The notes under the pieces were generated by a model. The model saw only the letters and a program-made list of their open reading frames with translations, was not told the DNA's origin and ran no database searches. From positions 1 through 33,297 of the forward strand of contig CANCSY010000012.1 in NCBI GenBank assembly GCA_947380915.1: DNA of 33,297 bases, read 5' to 3'. Positions 24,332 to 32,400 of this stretch are shown piece by piece; the stretch's first letter is position 1; each line of letters starts with the position of its first letter. Source of the stretch: Beijerinckiaceae bacterium (GTDB lineage Bacteria; Pseudomonadota; Alphaproteobacteria; Rhizobiales; Beijerinckiaceae). A program made the translations under genes and the position numbers.

Positions 24332-24354
24332 CCGGCGGCGACCAGCGCCGCCGG
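24332..24354 (-). other. Intercistronic stem-loop between binding protein and permease
   Basis: Perfect 9-bp arms CCGGCGGCG (24332-24340) and CGCCGCCGG (24346-24354) flank a 5-base loop. No T run follows on the minus strand, so full termination is unlikely. Hairpins in this place in binding-protein operons commonly protect the upstream mRNA, giving more binding protein than membrane components; that role is inferred here. Confidence 0.7.
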
Positions 24355-24365
24355 GGTTTCCTAAC

Positions 24366-25334
24366 TTACTTGGGCGAAACCGCAAAGCGGGTGTCGATCA
24401 GAGCGTCAACGGTGGCCTTCACATCGGACTTGGCTTCGAGCACGCCAGCCTTCTGCAGGGCGAGGCCGGCGGCCAGAATCGTCTCCTTGGTAGAGGCGAT
24501 ATTGGTCGAGCCATTGGTGAGATCGGTGCGCTCCAGTTGCTTCGCGATGACCGCATCAGGCAGCTTGGTTTCGGCGACAAGCAGCTTCTTCAACTCGTCC
24601 GGATTCTTGAGCGCCCACTGGCGGGCCTCTTCGTACACCTTGAGCACGCGAGCGACGATCTGCGGATTCTGCTGGGCGAATTCCTCGCGGGCGTTCAGCA
24701 CGCCCCAGGTATTATCCTCGGCCTTGCGGAAGAAGAGCTTGGCGCCCTCCTCCACCTCGGCCTGCGCCATGATGGGATCAAGGCCCGCCCAGGCGTCCAC
24801 ATCCTTGCGCAGCAAGGCCGTCTTGCCATCGGCATGTTGCAGCAGAACGAGCTTCACGTCCTTTTCGGTGAGGCCCACGCTGTCGAGCGAACGCACGAGG
24901 AAGATATGGGGATCGGTGCCGCGGGTGACGGCCACGGTCTTGCCCTTGAGATCGGCGACCTTGGTCACGCCACTGTCGGCGCGGGTGACCAGCGCAGTCC
25001 ATTCAGGACGGGAGAACACGCCGACCGCCTTGATCGGATTGCCATTGATCTTCGCGATCAAGGCAGCGGCGCCGGCCGTAGAGCCAATGTCGATGGAGCC
25101 TGCATTGAGGAATTCGAGCGCCTTGTTGGAGCCTGCGGAGAAGACCCAGCGCACGGCGATCTTGTCGGCCTCGAACTCCTTCTCGAGAAGCTTCTTCTCC
25201 TTGAGCACGAGGGACAGGGGATTATAGGTCGCCCAATCCACGCGGATCTCGCTGGGCGCGGCCATGGCGGGCGCAATGGACAGGGACAGAAGGCCGGCGG
25301 CGAGGCCGGCAAGGGAACGGCGCGACAGAACCAT
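24366..25334 (-). CDS. ABC transporter substrate-binding protein, SsuA/TauA type
   Basis: A 322-residue periplasmic binding protein of the aliphatic sulfonate/nitrate/taurine group. The signal peptide has a twin Arg-Arg at 5-6 and a hydrophobic core, with likely cleavage after Ala-Met-Ala at 25. The mature start IRVDWATYNPLSLVLKEK and the later KVADLKGKTVAVTRGT and DAWAGLDPIMAQAE segments match SsuA-like proteins. ATG 25334 is preceded by GGAG; the frame extends upstream to 25427, but that part is basic and lacks a signal peptide. It is the first gene of the operon. Confidence 0.9.
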   Translation of the reverse strand: MVLSRRSLAGLAAGLLSLSIAPAMAAPSEIRVDWATYNPLSLVLKEKKLLEKEFEADKIAVRWVFSAGSNKALEFLNAGSIDIGSTAGAAALIAKINGNPIKAVGVFSRPEWTALVTRADSGVTKVADLKGKTVAVTRGTDPHIFLVRSLDSVGLTEKDVKLVLLQHADGKTALLRKDVDAWAGLDPIMAQAEVEEGAKLFFRKAEDNTWGVLNAREEFAQQNPQIVARVLKVYEEARQWALKNPDELKKLLVAETKLPDAVIAKQLERTDLTNGSTNIASTKETILAAGLALQKAGVLEAKSDVKATVDALIDTRFAVSPK

Positions 25335-25484
25335 GATGATACTCCAATCGGGCGTGGACGCAGCCCTTTGGGGGCTCTCCAGCGCTTTAGCTGCATTTTT
25401 TAACCGCGCCCGCAAGCGGAAAGCCAAATCGGCGCGTCCCGGGGAGCATAGGCTGAAGAAAATAATAATACAACATCAATTTGC

Positions 25485-25496
25485 ATTATATATAAT
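25485..25496 (-). promoter_or_regulatory. Possible -10 region of the SsuABC-like operon
   Basis: ATTATATATAAT is a perfect 12-bp palindrome. On the minus strand it holds a perfect TATAAT (25490-25485) about 150 bases before the binding-protein start. No good -35 lies 16-18 bases upstream, which would fit a promoter needing an activator, as with Cbl/CysB control of sulfonate operons. The remainder of 25335-25504 shows no gene. This is inference from sequence only. Confidence 0.4.
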
Positions 25497-25504
25497 AGCA
25501 CATT

Positions 25505-26416
25505 TCAATATTGTTTAATTACCCGCCCCGCCTCCCAGCCAAGGATCGCCTGCTTGCGGGTGAGGCCCCAGTGGTAGCCCGTCAACTGGCCCGAGGCGCC
25601 GAGCACCCGATGGCAGGGCACCACGAAGGAAATGGGGTTGCGCCCCACCGCAGCCCCCACGGCCCGGGCCGCGCGCGGCTTGCCGATGCGCCCGGCGAGG
25701 GCCGAATAGGTCGTCGCGGCGCCCAGCGGCACATCGAGCAGGGTGCGCCAGACGCTCACCTCGAAGTCGCTGCCGATCAGCACCACCCGCAGGGGCTCCC
25801 CAGACCGCCAGCAGGCGGGATCGAAGACCCGGCTCGCATAGGGGGCGGTCGCCGCATCGTCGCGCTCGAAACTGGCGCGCGGCCAGCGCCGCACCATATC
25901 GGCGAGCGCCGCCGCGCGGGCGCCCTCATGGCCGCCATCGGCGCCTTCGTCCACCCAGCCGAGCCCCGCCAGACCCCGCGCGCTCGCCACCATCAGCGCC
26001 TCGCCAAAGGGGGAGGCGTGCCAGCCATAGGCCAGCGTCAGGCCCTCGCCCCGGGCCTTGTATTCGCCCGGCGACATGGCCTCGTGGGTCACGAAGAGAT
26101 CATGCAGCCGCCCCGGCCCGGACAGGCCCACCTCCAGCGAGGCGTCGAGCACGGAGGCTGACTCGCGCAGCAGCGCCCGCGCATGGTCGATGGTGAACGC
26201 CTGCAGGAAGGCCTTGGGCGAGAGCCCCGCCCAGCGCCGGAACAAATGGGTCAGATGGGACTGCGACAGGCCCGTATAGTCGGCGATCTCGCTGACGGAG
26301 GGCTGCGCCTTCCAATGCTCGCCCAGAAAGGCGATGGCCCGGCGCACATGGGCGTAATCAGCCGCCGCCTGTTCCAGCGGGGGCGATGCTGTTGCGACCT
26401 CTTCAAAACCTGGCAT
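25505..26416 (-). CDS. AraC-HTH plus O6-alkylguanine-DNA alkyltransferase (Ada-like, no N-terminal Zn domain)
   Basis: A 303-residue DNA repair protein. An AraC-type HTH occupies about residues 20-115 (VSEIADYTGLSQSHLTHLFR). A methylated-DNA--cysteine methyltransferase domain with a ribonuclease-like part follows to the end. The catalytic motif VVPCHRV has the acceptor Cys at 268, which takes alkyl groups from O6-alkylguanine. The four-Cys N-terminal methylphosphotriester sensor of E. coli Ada is absent. ATG 26416 follows AGGAGG with 6 bases spacing; an upstream in-frame start at 26464 has less support. DUF2244 lies 65 bases upstream on the same strand. Confidence 0.9.
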   Translation of the reverse strand: MPGFEEVATASPPLEQAAADYAHVRRAIAFLGEHWKAQPSVSEIADYTGLSQSHLTHLFRRWAGLSPKAFLQAFTIDHARALLRESASVLDASLEVGLSGPGRLHDLFVTHEAMSPGEYKARGEGLTLAYGWHASPFGEALMVASARGLAGLGWVDEGADGGHEGARAAALADMVRRWPRASFERDDAATAPYASRVFDPACWRSGEPLRVVLIGSDFEVSVWRTLLDVPLGAATTYSALAGRIGKPRAARAVGAAVGRNPISFVVPCHRVLGASGQLTGYHWGLTRKQAILGWEAGRVIKQY

Positions 26417-26481
26417 GGACGCCTCCTGACGCCCAAGATGCGCGGGAATGGGGAAGGACGCCACCCGAAAGCGGGGATGGC

Positions 26482-26973
26482 TTACGAAAACCTCGGCCCC
26501 CGCCGCGCCTGCGCCAGCGCCCCCGACAGGTCCCGGGCGAAATCAGCGCGCGCCTGCGGGCCCAGCGCAGCCGCCACCTCGAGCCTGCGGCCACGCGAAA
26601 CCAGATCGAGGCGGGTGACGCCGAACTCCTCCAGCTCCTCCCGCTCGAGCCGCACGAAGCCCGGGCTGAAGCGCCACTCCCGCCGCCGCCCGGCGGCGCT
26701 CACCCGCGCGACGCTCAGCTCGACCGGCGTGACCGTGACATCCTCATAGGCCCGCGCCGCCCGATAGCTGAGCCGGAAGGCGACATAGAGCAGGGCGATG
26801 TCGAACCCGAAAAACCCCGCCACCGGCCAGGCGCCCAAAACCACGAAGAGAATGCCGGAGGCCACGCAAAGAGCCGCAAAGAGCGCGAACAGCAGCCGGA
26901 ACCCCCGCGCATCGAGGGAACGATGGGGCCTGATGCGGGTCTGGAGGATCGGCTCGTCGCAGGGGTCGACCAT
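26482..26973 (-). CDS. DUF2244 domain membrane protein
   Basis: A 163-residue protein with two closely spaced hydrophobic segments at about residues 27-65 (LLFALFAALCVASGILFVVL and AGFFGFDIALLYVAF). A soluble C-terminal part follows, with an R-x-x-LEV-type strand near its end. This layout is that of DUF2244, found across alphaproteobacteria, with no established function. ATG 26973 is chosen over GTG 26982, which would add three residues; neither has a clear ribosome-binding site. It is divergent from nth across 52 bases, an arrangement often seen in rhizobia. Confidence 0.85.
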   Translation of the reverse strand: MVDPCDEPILQTRIRPHRSLDARGFRLLFALFAALCVASGILFVVLGAWPVAGFFGFDIALLYVAFRLSYRAARAYEDVTVTPVELSVARVSAAGRRREWRFSPGFVRLEREELEEFGVTRLDLVSRGRRLEVAAALGPQARADFARDLSGALAQARRGPRFS

Positions 26974-26990
26974 GGCGGGCACGTCGGGGC

Positions 26991-27019
26991 TTGGTTGCGC
27001 TTCAGCTCACAGTTATAAA
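26991..27019 (+). promoter_or_regulatory. Promoter of nth, apparently leaderless
   Basis: TTGGTT (26991-26996) is 17 bases from TATAAA (27014-27019). Seven bases on from the last -10 base is 27026, the A of the nth start codon. No Shine-Dalgarno precedes the ATG. The -10 is good and the -35 matches only in its TTG. Confidence 0.6.
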
Positions 27020-27025
27020 GCCTGC

Positions 27026-27787
27026 ATGTCGGTTTTGAAGAGCGCGGCGGCGCGTAAAAAAAGCGCACCCAAAAAGAAGGCCCCGGCCGCCAAAAAGGCG
27101 GCTGCGGTCAAGAAGGCCCCCGCGGCGAAGAAAGCCAAACGCGTGCGCCGCGTCGTGGACGCCGCCGCCGTGCAGGAGATCTTCACCCGCTTCCAGAAAG
27201 CCAATCCCGAACCCAAGGGCGAACTGGAACATGTGAACGCCTTCACGTTGCTGGTGGCGGTCGTGCTTTCGGCGCAGGCGACGGACGTGGGCGTCAACAA
27301 GGCCACGCGTCCACTCTTCGCCATAGCCGACACGCCGCAGAAGATGCTGGCGCTCGGCGAGGAGAAGGTCCGCGACTACATCAAGACCATCGGCCTCTTC
27401 CGCAACAAGGCGAAGAACGTCATCACCCTCTGCGAGCAACTGATCCGCGACTTCGGCGGCGAGGTGCCCCGCACCCGCGAGGCGCTGGAGACCCTGGCGG
27501 GCGTCGGGCGCAAGACCGCCAATGTGGTCTTGAACATGGCCTTTGGTCAGGAGACCATCGCGGTCGACACCCATCTGTTCCGCGTCGCCAACCGCATACC
27601 GCTCGCCATCGGCAAGACGCCGCTGGCGGTGGAGCTTGGGCTTGAGCGCATCATCCCCGCCGCCTTCATGCGCCACGCCCATCACTGGCTCATCCTGCAT
27701 GGCCGCTACATCTGCAAGGCGCGCAAACCCGCCTGCGAGCACTGCCTGATCGCGGATCTCTGCGCCTCGCCCGAGAAGACCATTTAA
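27026..27787 (+). CDS. nth: Endonuclease III (DNA glycosylase/AP lyase)
   Basis: Removes oxidised pyrimidines from DNA and cuts the resulting abasic site. The 253-residue protein has the HhH motif ending LAGVGRKTAN with catalytic Lys163, and Asp181 in AVDTHLFRV. Its [4Fe-4S] loop reads CKARKPACEHCLIADLC, with cysteines at 230, 237, 240 and 246 in the usual C-x6-C-x2-C-x5-C spacing. The first 40 or so residues are a Lys/Ala-rich extension with repeats of the AAKKA type, absent from E. coli Nth and likely to add DNA contacts. The frame is open far upstream, but ATG 27026 leaves the DUF2244 gene free and fits the promoter above. Confidence 0.95.
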   Translation: MSVLKSAAARKKSAPKKKAPAAKKAAAVKKAPAAKKAKRVRRVVDAAAVQEIFTRFQKANPEPKGELEHVNAFTLLVAVVLSAQATDVGVNKATRPLFAIADTPQKMLALGEEKVRDYIKTIGLFRNKAKNVITLCEQLIRDFGGEVPRTREALETLAGVGRKTANVVLNMAFGQETIAVDTHLFRVANRIPLAIGKTPLAVELGLERIIPAAFMRHAHHWLILHGRYICKARKPACEHCLIADLCASPEKTI

Positions 27788-27812
27788 CGAAGCTTTCACC
27801 ATATGCGCGGGC

Positions 27813-27833
27813 CTTCGGCGCGAGAGGCCGAAG
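27813..27833 (+). terminator. Stem-loop after nth
   Basis: Perfect 7-bp arms CTTCGGC (27813-27819) and GCCGAAG (27827-27833) with a 7-base loop, 26 bases after the nth stop. The following bases TTGGTTGT are only partly T-rich, so termination may be incomplete. Confidence 0.5.
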
Positions 27834-27941
27834 TTGGTTGTCCCGCCCCCGCGCCTCGCCTATACGGGGCGGCCTTTCATCCTTCGCTGCGGCCGGGTTC
27901 ATCCCTCGGGCGCGGCCCTCCAGGTGAGTTGCGACGGCCCC

Positions 27942-28634
27942 ATGGCGACGCTCTATCATCATCCCTTCTGCCCGCACTCACGCTTCGTGCGGCTCGTGCT
28001 CGCCGAATATGGCATCGAGCCGCGCCTCGTGGAGGAGCGCGCCTTCGAGCGTCGGCAGGAGTTTCTGATTCTGAACCCGACGGGCCAGACACCTGTGCTG
28101 GTCGAGGAATCGGCGCCTTGCGTGCCAGGCGCCGCCATCATCGCCGAATTTCTCGATGAAACCCGCGGCCTCGCCCTGGGCGACCGGCGGCTGCTGCCCG
28201 ACGACCCGCTGGGCCGCGTGGAAGTGCGCCGCCTGATGGAATGGTTCCATGGCAAGTTCTTCGCGGAAGTCTCCAACTGGCTGGTGATGGAGAAGATCTA
28301 CAAGCGCTACATGCCGACCTCCCTGGGGGGCGGCGCGCCCGACATGCAACTGGTGCGCGCGGCGCGGCAAAATATCCGCTATCATATCCGCTACATCGGA
28401 TGGCTGGTGGGACAGCGCAACTGGCTCGCGGGAGATCGCCTCTCCTATGCGGACCTCGCGGCCGCCGCCCATCTGTCCTGCATAGACTATCTGGGCGATG
28501 CGCCATGGGGCGAGGACGAAGCGGCGAAGCTGTGGTACGCGCGGGTCAAATCGCGCCCCTCCTTCCGCGCGCTGCTGGCGGACCGCCTGCCGGGCATGGC
28601 CCCGGCGGACTGCTACGCGGACCTCGACTTCTGA
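27942..28634 (+). CDS. Glutathione S-transferase family protein
   Basis: A 230-residue soluble GST. The thioredoxin-like N-terminal domain starts LYHHPFCPHSRFVRLVLAEY, with a Cys-Pro-His-Ser at the usual active-site position. The cis-Pro segment TGQTPVLVEE and the helical C-terminal domain with LSYADLAAAAHLSCIDYL (the conserved Asp N-capping box) follow. ATG 27942 is chosen; an in-frame GTG at 27924 has a CTCCAGG element close to it and is possible. The gene leads a tightly packed set with queG and an SDR gene, overlapping queG by 4 bases. The role of a GST in this set is unknown. Confidence 0.88.
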   Translation: MATLYHHPFCPHSRFVRLVLAEYGIEPRLVEERAFERRQEFLILNPTGQTPVLVEESAPCVPGAAIIAEFLDETRGLALGDRRLLPDDPLGRVEVRRLMEWFHGKFFAEVSNWLVMEKIYKRYMPTSLGGGAPDMQLVRAARQNIRYHIRYIGWLVGQRNWLAGDRLSYADLAAAAHLSCIDYLGDAPWGEDEAAKLWYARVKSRPSFRALLADRLPGMAPADCYADLDF

Positions 28635-29767
28635 CCTCGGCGCTGCGCCAGAAGCTGGCTGCGCGCGCCAGCGAACTGGGCTTCGAGCTTTGCCATGTGA
28701 CCACGCCCGGATCCATTCCTGAAGCCCCCGCCCGTCTGCGCGAATGGCTGGCGCGCGGCGCGCAAGGCGACATGGAGTGGATGGCGCAGACGCAGGACCG
28801 CCGCGCCGATCCACGCGTGCTGTGGAGCGAGGTGCGCTCCATCATCGTGCTGGGCGTCAACTATGGCCCGCAGGGCGACGCCCTCGCCACGCTCGGCGAG
28901 CCATCAGCAGGCAATATCTCGGTCTATGCGCGCCATCGCGATTATCACGATGTCATCAAGGGCAAGCTGAAGATGCTGGCCTCATGGCTCATCGCGCAGG
29001 CGGGCGAGGGAGATGTGAAGGTTTTCGTCGACACCGCGCCCGTCATGGAGAAGCCGCTCGCGCAGGCGGCGGGGCTGGGCTGGCAGGGCCGACATACCAA
29101 TCTGGTGTCGCGGGAGTTCGGCTCCTGGCTGTTTCTGGCGAGCATTTTCACCACGCTGGAGTTCGCGCCCGACGCGCCTGAAATCGATCACTGCGGCTCC
29201 TGCCATGCCTGCCTTGACGCCTGCCCGACACAGGCTTTTCCGGCGCCCTATCAACTGGATGCGCGGCGCTGCATTTCCTATCTCACCATCGAGCACAAGG
29301 GACATATCGCGCAAGAGTTTCGCGCCCCCATGGGCAACCGCATCTATGGCTGCGACGATTGCCTTGCGGCCTGCCCCTGGAACAAATTCGCGCAGGAGGC
29401 GCGCGAGATCAAACTGATCGCAAGGGCTGATCTTGAAGCGCCAAAACTCGCCGAGCTCGTGCAGTTCGACGACGCCGCCTTTCGCGCCTTCTTCTCGGGC
29501 AGTCCGGTGAAGCGCATCGGCCATGCGCGCTTTCTGCGCAATGCGCTGATCGCCATCGGCAACGGGGGCGATGCTGCGCTTCTGCCGCTTGTTATGGAGC
29601 GGCTGAATCACGACTCGCCGCTGGTGCGCGCCATGGCCGTCTGGGCCGCCGCGCGACTGTGCGATGACGATACATTCAAGACGCTGGCGCAAAGCCATGC
29701 GACACGCGAAACTGATCTGGATGTGCGCGCGGAATGGGCGCGCGGGTGCGGAGACATGGCGCCATGA
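28631..29767 (+). CDS. queG: Epoxyqueuosine reductase QueG
   Basis: The cobalamin- and Fe-S-dependent last step of queuosine synthesis, reducing epoxyqueuosine in tRNA. The Fe-S ligands are CGSCHACLDACP (Cys 188, 191, 194, 198) and CDDCLAACPWNKF (241, 244, 248), with Cys214 in RRCISYL. The proposed catalytic Asp is in VDTAPVMEK (134). A HEAT-like C-terminus follows. The family N-terminus (ALRQKLAARASELGF) lies just after CTG 28631, which overlaps the GST stop as CTGA. No ATG, GTG or TTG lies in frame near this point; ATG 28505 would add 42 residues read inside the GST gene, and GTG 28712 would cut the domain. CTG is therefore the proposed start, 378 residues. Confidence 0.9.
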   Translation: MTSALRQKLAARASELGFELCHVTTPGSIPEAPARLREWLARGAQGDMEWMAQTQDRRADPRVLWSEVRSIIVLGVNYGPQGDALATLGEPSAGNISVYARHRDYHDVIKGKLKMLASWLIAQAGEGDVKVFVDTAPVMEKPLAQAAGLGWQGRHTNLVSREFGSWLFLASIFTTLEFAPDAPEIDHCGSCHACLDACPTQAFPAPYQLDARRCISYLTIEHKGHIAQEFRAPMGNRIYGCDDCLAACPWNKFAQEAREIKLIARADLEAPKLAELVQFDDAAFRAFFSGSPVKRIGHARFLRNALIAIGNGGDAALLPLVMERLNHDSPLVRAMAVWAAARLCDDDTFKTLAQSHATRETDLDVRAEWARGCGDMAP

Positions 29768-30630
29768 GCCTCGTTATTTTCGGTTACGGCTATTCCTCCC
29801 GGCATTTTGTGCGCACACAGGGCGCACGTTATGCGCCGGTGCTGGCCACCGTGCGTTCGCCAGAACGCGCCGCGCGGCTCTCAAGCGCTGAATGCGAAGT
29901 CGTCGCCTTTGGCGAGACCATAGATCCGCGCATCGGCCCCGCGATTGACAAAGCGCGCTATCTGCTGGTCTCGGCGCCGCCGGAGGAAAACGGCGATCCC
30001 GTGCTGGCGAAATTCGAGGCGCGCATCGCGCAATCAAAAATCGAGCGCATCGTCTATCTCTCCACCGTCGGCGTCTATGGCGACCATGGCGGCGCATGGA
30101 TCGACGAGACCACGCCCTGCGACCCCTCCAACGCGCGCAGCCGCTGGCGTCTGGCGGCGGAAGACGCATGGCTGGCGCTGGGCGCGCGCCTGGGCAAGCC
30201 CGCCCATGTGCTGCGCCTCTCCGGCATCTACGGCCCCGCCCGCAATGCGCTCGCCAATCTGCGGGCGGGGAGGGCCCGGCGCATCATCAAATCCGGGCAG
30301 GTCTTCAACCGCATTCATGTGGAGGATATCGCCCGCGCGGTGGCCGCCTGTTTCGACAGCGCCATCCCCGGCCGCGTGTGGAATGTGACCGATGACGAAC
30401 CCGCCGCCCCGCAGGATGTGGTGACCGGCGCCGCGCAACTGTTGGGGCTGGAGCCGCCGCCGGAAATAGCCTTCGAGGACGCCGAGCTATCGCCCATGGC
30501 GCGCAGCTTCTATGGCGAGTGCAAGCGCGTCTCCAACAGGGCCATGCGGGAGGAGCTTGGCGTCAAGCTCGCCTACCCGACATGGCGGGAAGCCCTGCGC
30601 GCGCTTCACGAAAGTGGCGAAGGTCGATAA
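29764..30630 (+). CDS. NAD-dependent epimerase/SDR-type protein
   Basis: A 288-residue extended SDR-like protein. The dinucleotide-binding start is MSLVIFGYGYSSRHF, a Gly-x-Gly-x-x-Ser variant of the usual GxxGxxG. The strand YLSTVGVYGDHGGAW supplies the Ser-Thr and Tyr typical of the family, LRLSGIYGP follows, and the YxxxK pair is not clear, so catalysis is uncertain. Its layout matches the SDR protein often encoded beside queG in rhizobia. ATG 29764 overlaps the queG stop as ATGA, so the two are probably translationally coupled. The substrate is unknown. Confidence 0.82.
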   Translation: MSLVIFGYGYSSRHFVRTQGARYAPVLATVRSPERAARLSSAECEVVAFGETIDPRIGPAIDKARYLLVSAPPEENGDPVLAKFEARIAQSKIERIVYLSTVGVYGDHGGAWIDETTPCDPSNARSRWRLAAEDAWLALGARLGKPAHVLRLSGIYGPARNALANLRAGRARRIIKSGQVFNRIHVEDIARAVAACFDSAIPGRVWNVTDDEPAAPQDVVTGAAQLLGLEPPPEIAFEDAELSPMARSFYGECKRVSNRAMREELGVKLAYPTWREALRALHESGEGR

Positions 30631-30670
30631 GGTGCGCCCGCGCCCATCAGAGCGCGCCCGGGAGGACGGA

Positions 30671-31690
30671 ATGATCGTCGATTTTCAAACGCACTACACC
30701 CCGCCTGAACTGCAGAAGGGCGATCCCACCCGGATGACCGTTCAGCTCGACGAGAACGGCAATCCCAACTACCTCCTCAACCCCCTGCTCACCGATGTCG
30801 GCGCCTTCATGCGCATGATGGAGCGCACGGGCATCGACGCCTGCGTGCTCTCCAGCGGACCCGGCTTCGACCAGCCCGATGTGGGCAAGTGCAAGCTCAT
30901 CAACGACCGCCTGCGCGAGATCGAACTGGAGCATCCCGGCCGCTTCGTGGGCCTCGCCCATATCCCCGCGCTCAACACGGTGGAAATGATCGTCGAGCTG
31001 AAACGCTGCGTGGTGGATCTGGGCTTTCCCGGCGTCGTCATCGCCTCCGAGATTCAGGGCCAGCCCCTCGACGCCGAGGGCCTGCGGCCCTTCTGGCGCG
31101 CGGCGGCGGATCTGGGCATCTATGTCTTCATCCATCCCCTGCCCAATGTGATCAACTGGCCGCAGATGTATGCGGATGATCTCGGCCGCATCCTGGGCTG
31201 GGAATTCTCCCTGATGACCGCCACCATGCGGCTCATCAATTCCGGCATCCTCGACGAACTCCCTCACCTCAAGGTGCAGTTCTCCCATTTCTCCGGCGGC
31301 CTTGGCCGCTATCTCGGCCGCATCCGCGGCTTCCAGCAGCGCCATGTCTGGGGCACATCGGAAATCCCGCGCCACAACCGCCTGCCGGCCAAGAGCCTCG
31401 ACCACTACATCCACGAGCGCCTCTACTATGATTGCGCGGGCTGGGCCGGTCCCGATCCCTCCGCCAACTGGGGCGCCGAATGGGTGCGCTTCGGCCTGTC
31501 GGAGGTCGCCCTCTCCCAATGCGTCTTCGCCACCGACTATCCGCAGGCGATCCGCGACCCCGAGGAGATCGCGGGCTACATCAATGCGGTGAGCGGCATT
31601 GACGCCAATGCGCGGGCGGTGCTGAACGGGGCGAATGTGTCCAAGCTGATTCCGGACATCAAGGACCGGCTGGCGCGGCGCAAGGCGTAA
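30671..31690 (+). CDS. Amidohydrolase family protein (ACMSD-like), unusual metal site
   Basis: A 339-residue TIM-barrel protein of the amidohydrolase-2/ACMSD group, whose members often decarboxylate or hydrolyse aromatic acids. ATG 30671 follows GGGAGGACGGA. The first-strand metal motif, normally D-x-H-x-H, reads VDFQTHYTP, so the first His is Gln6 while His8 remains. Later ligand positions look intact: His in VFIHPLP, His in VQFSHFSGG, and Asp in FATDYPQA. A Q-x-H site is a variant of the H-x-H and E-x-H forms known in decarboxylases. It is 40 bases after the SDR gene, in the same direction. The reaction cannot be named. Confidence 0.84.
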   Translation: MIVDFQTHYTPPELQKGDPTRMTVQLDENGNPNYLLNPLLTDVGAFMRMMERTGIDACVLSSGPGFDQPDVGKCKLINDRLREIELEHPGRFVGLAHIPALNTVEMIVELKRCVVDLGFPGVVIASEIQGQPLDAEGLRPFWRAAADLGIYVFIHPLPNVINWPQMYADDLGRILGWEFSLMTATMRLINSGILDELPHLKVQFSHFSGGLGRYLGRIRGFQQRHVWGTSEIPRHNRLPAKSLDHYIHERLYYDCAGWAGPDPSANWGAEWVRFGLSEVALSQCVFATDYPQAIRDPEEIAGYINAVSGIDANARAVLNGANVSKLIPDIKDRLARRKA

Positions 31691-31707
31691 ATGTTCCGCT
31701 AATGTTC

Positions 31708-31736
31708 TTGCCAAGGTCAGGTTCCCGCGCTACCCT
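31708..31736 (+). promoter_or_regulatory. Possible sigma-70 promoter before comM
   Basis: TTGCCA (31708-31713) is 17 bases from TACCCT (31731-31736), which is 23 bases before the comM ATG. The -35 match is good and the -10 is weak. No other promoter-like pair is visible in the 69-base gap after the amidohydrolase gene. Confidence 0.4.
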
Positions 31737-31759
31737 CAGGGTGGATCGGGGGTCTGGCC

Positions 31760-32400
31760 ATGGTGGTAAGGGTCGCAACAGTCGCATTTCAGGGCATCGA
31801 GGCGCGGCCGGTCGATGTGCAGGTGCAGATTTCCAACGGCGAGGTGCGCTTCAGCGTGGTGGGCCTTGGCGACAAGGCGGTGACGGAATCGCGTGAGCGG
31901 GTGCGCTCGGCGCTGACCGCCTCGGGCCTCGCCCTGCCAGCCCGGCGCATCACCGTCAACCTCGCCCCCGCCGACATGCCCAAGGAGGGCAGCCATTACG
32001 ACCTGCCCATAGCCCTTGGGGTCATGGCCGCCATCGGCGCCATCCCGCACGACGCGCTCGACCGCTACACCATCATCGGCGAACTGGCTCTCGACGGCGC
32101 CATCACCGCCGTGGCGGGCGCCCTGCCCGCCGCTGTGGCCGCCAATGCGCGGGGGCAGGGGCTGATCTGCCCCTTCGATTGCGGACCGGAGGCCGCCTGG
32201 GCATCCGCCGACCTCGACATTCTCGCGCCCCGCTCCCTGATCCAGCTCGCGAATCACTTTAGGGGATCGCAAGTCATGGCGCGCCCCGCGCCTGCGGTTC
32301 GGGCGGGACGCGGCGTGCTTCCGGATCTGCGCGACATCAAGGGGCAGGAGAGCGCCAAGCGGGCGCTGGAGATCGCGGCGGCTGGCGGACACAATCTCTT
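31760..32400 (+). pseudogene. comM: comM (YifB/Mg-chelatase-like AAA+ ATPase), 5' part cut by an insertion
   Basis: ComM is a hexameric branch-migration helicase used in natural transformation. About 213 N-terminal residues are intact: VRVATVAFQGIEARPVDVQV, the ITVNLAPADMPKEGSHYDLPIALG signature, and DIKGQESAKRALEIAAAGGHNLL. In intact homologues the next residues form the Walker A motif GPPGSGKS. Here the frame instead reads LFYPIKRIIPN and ends at 32506 in foreign, AT-rich sequence. The whole ATPase core is therefore missing from this part, and the fragment is not expected to work. The 3' half should lie beyond the inserted element, outside the window. The exact break is within about 32395-32402. 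Confidence 0.9.

Noticed and set aside
24332..24354. Rho-independent terminator inside the ABC operon
   Set aside because: No T run follows the stem on the minus strand, and the downstream permease and ATPase need the same transcript.
23452..25227. 591-codon plus-strand frame across the ABC operon
   Set aside because: It is antisense to three typical transporter genes and changes composition along its length as they do.
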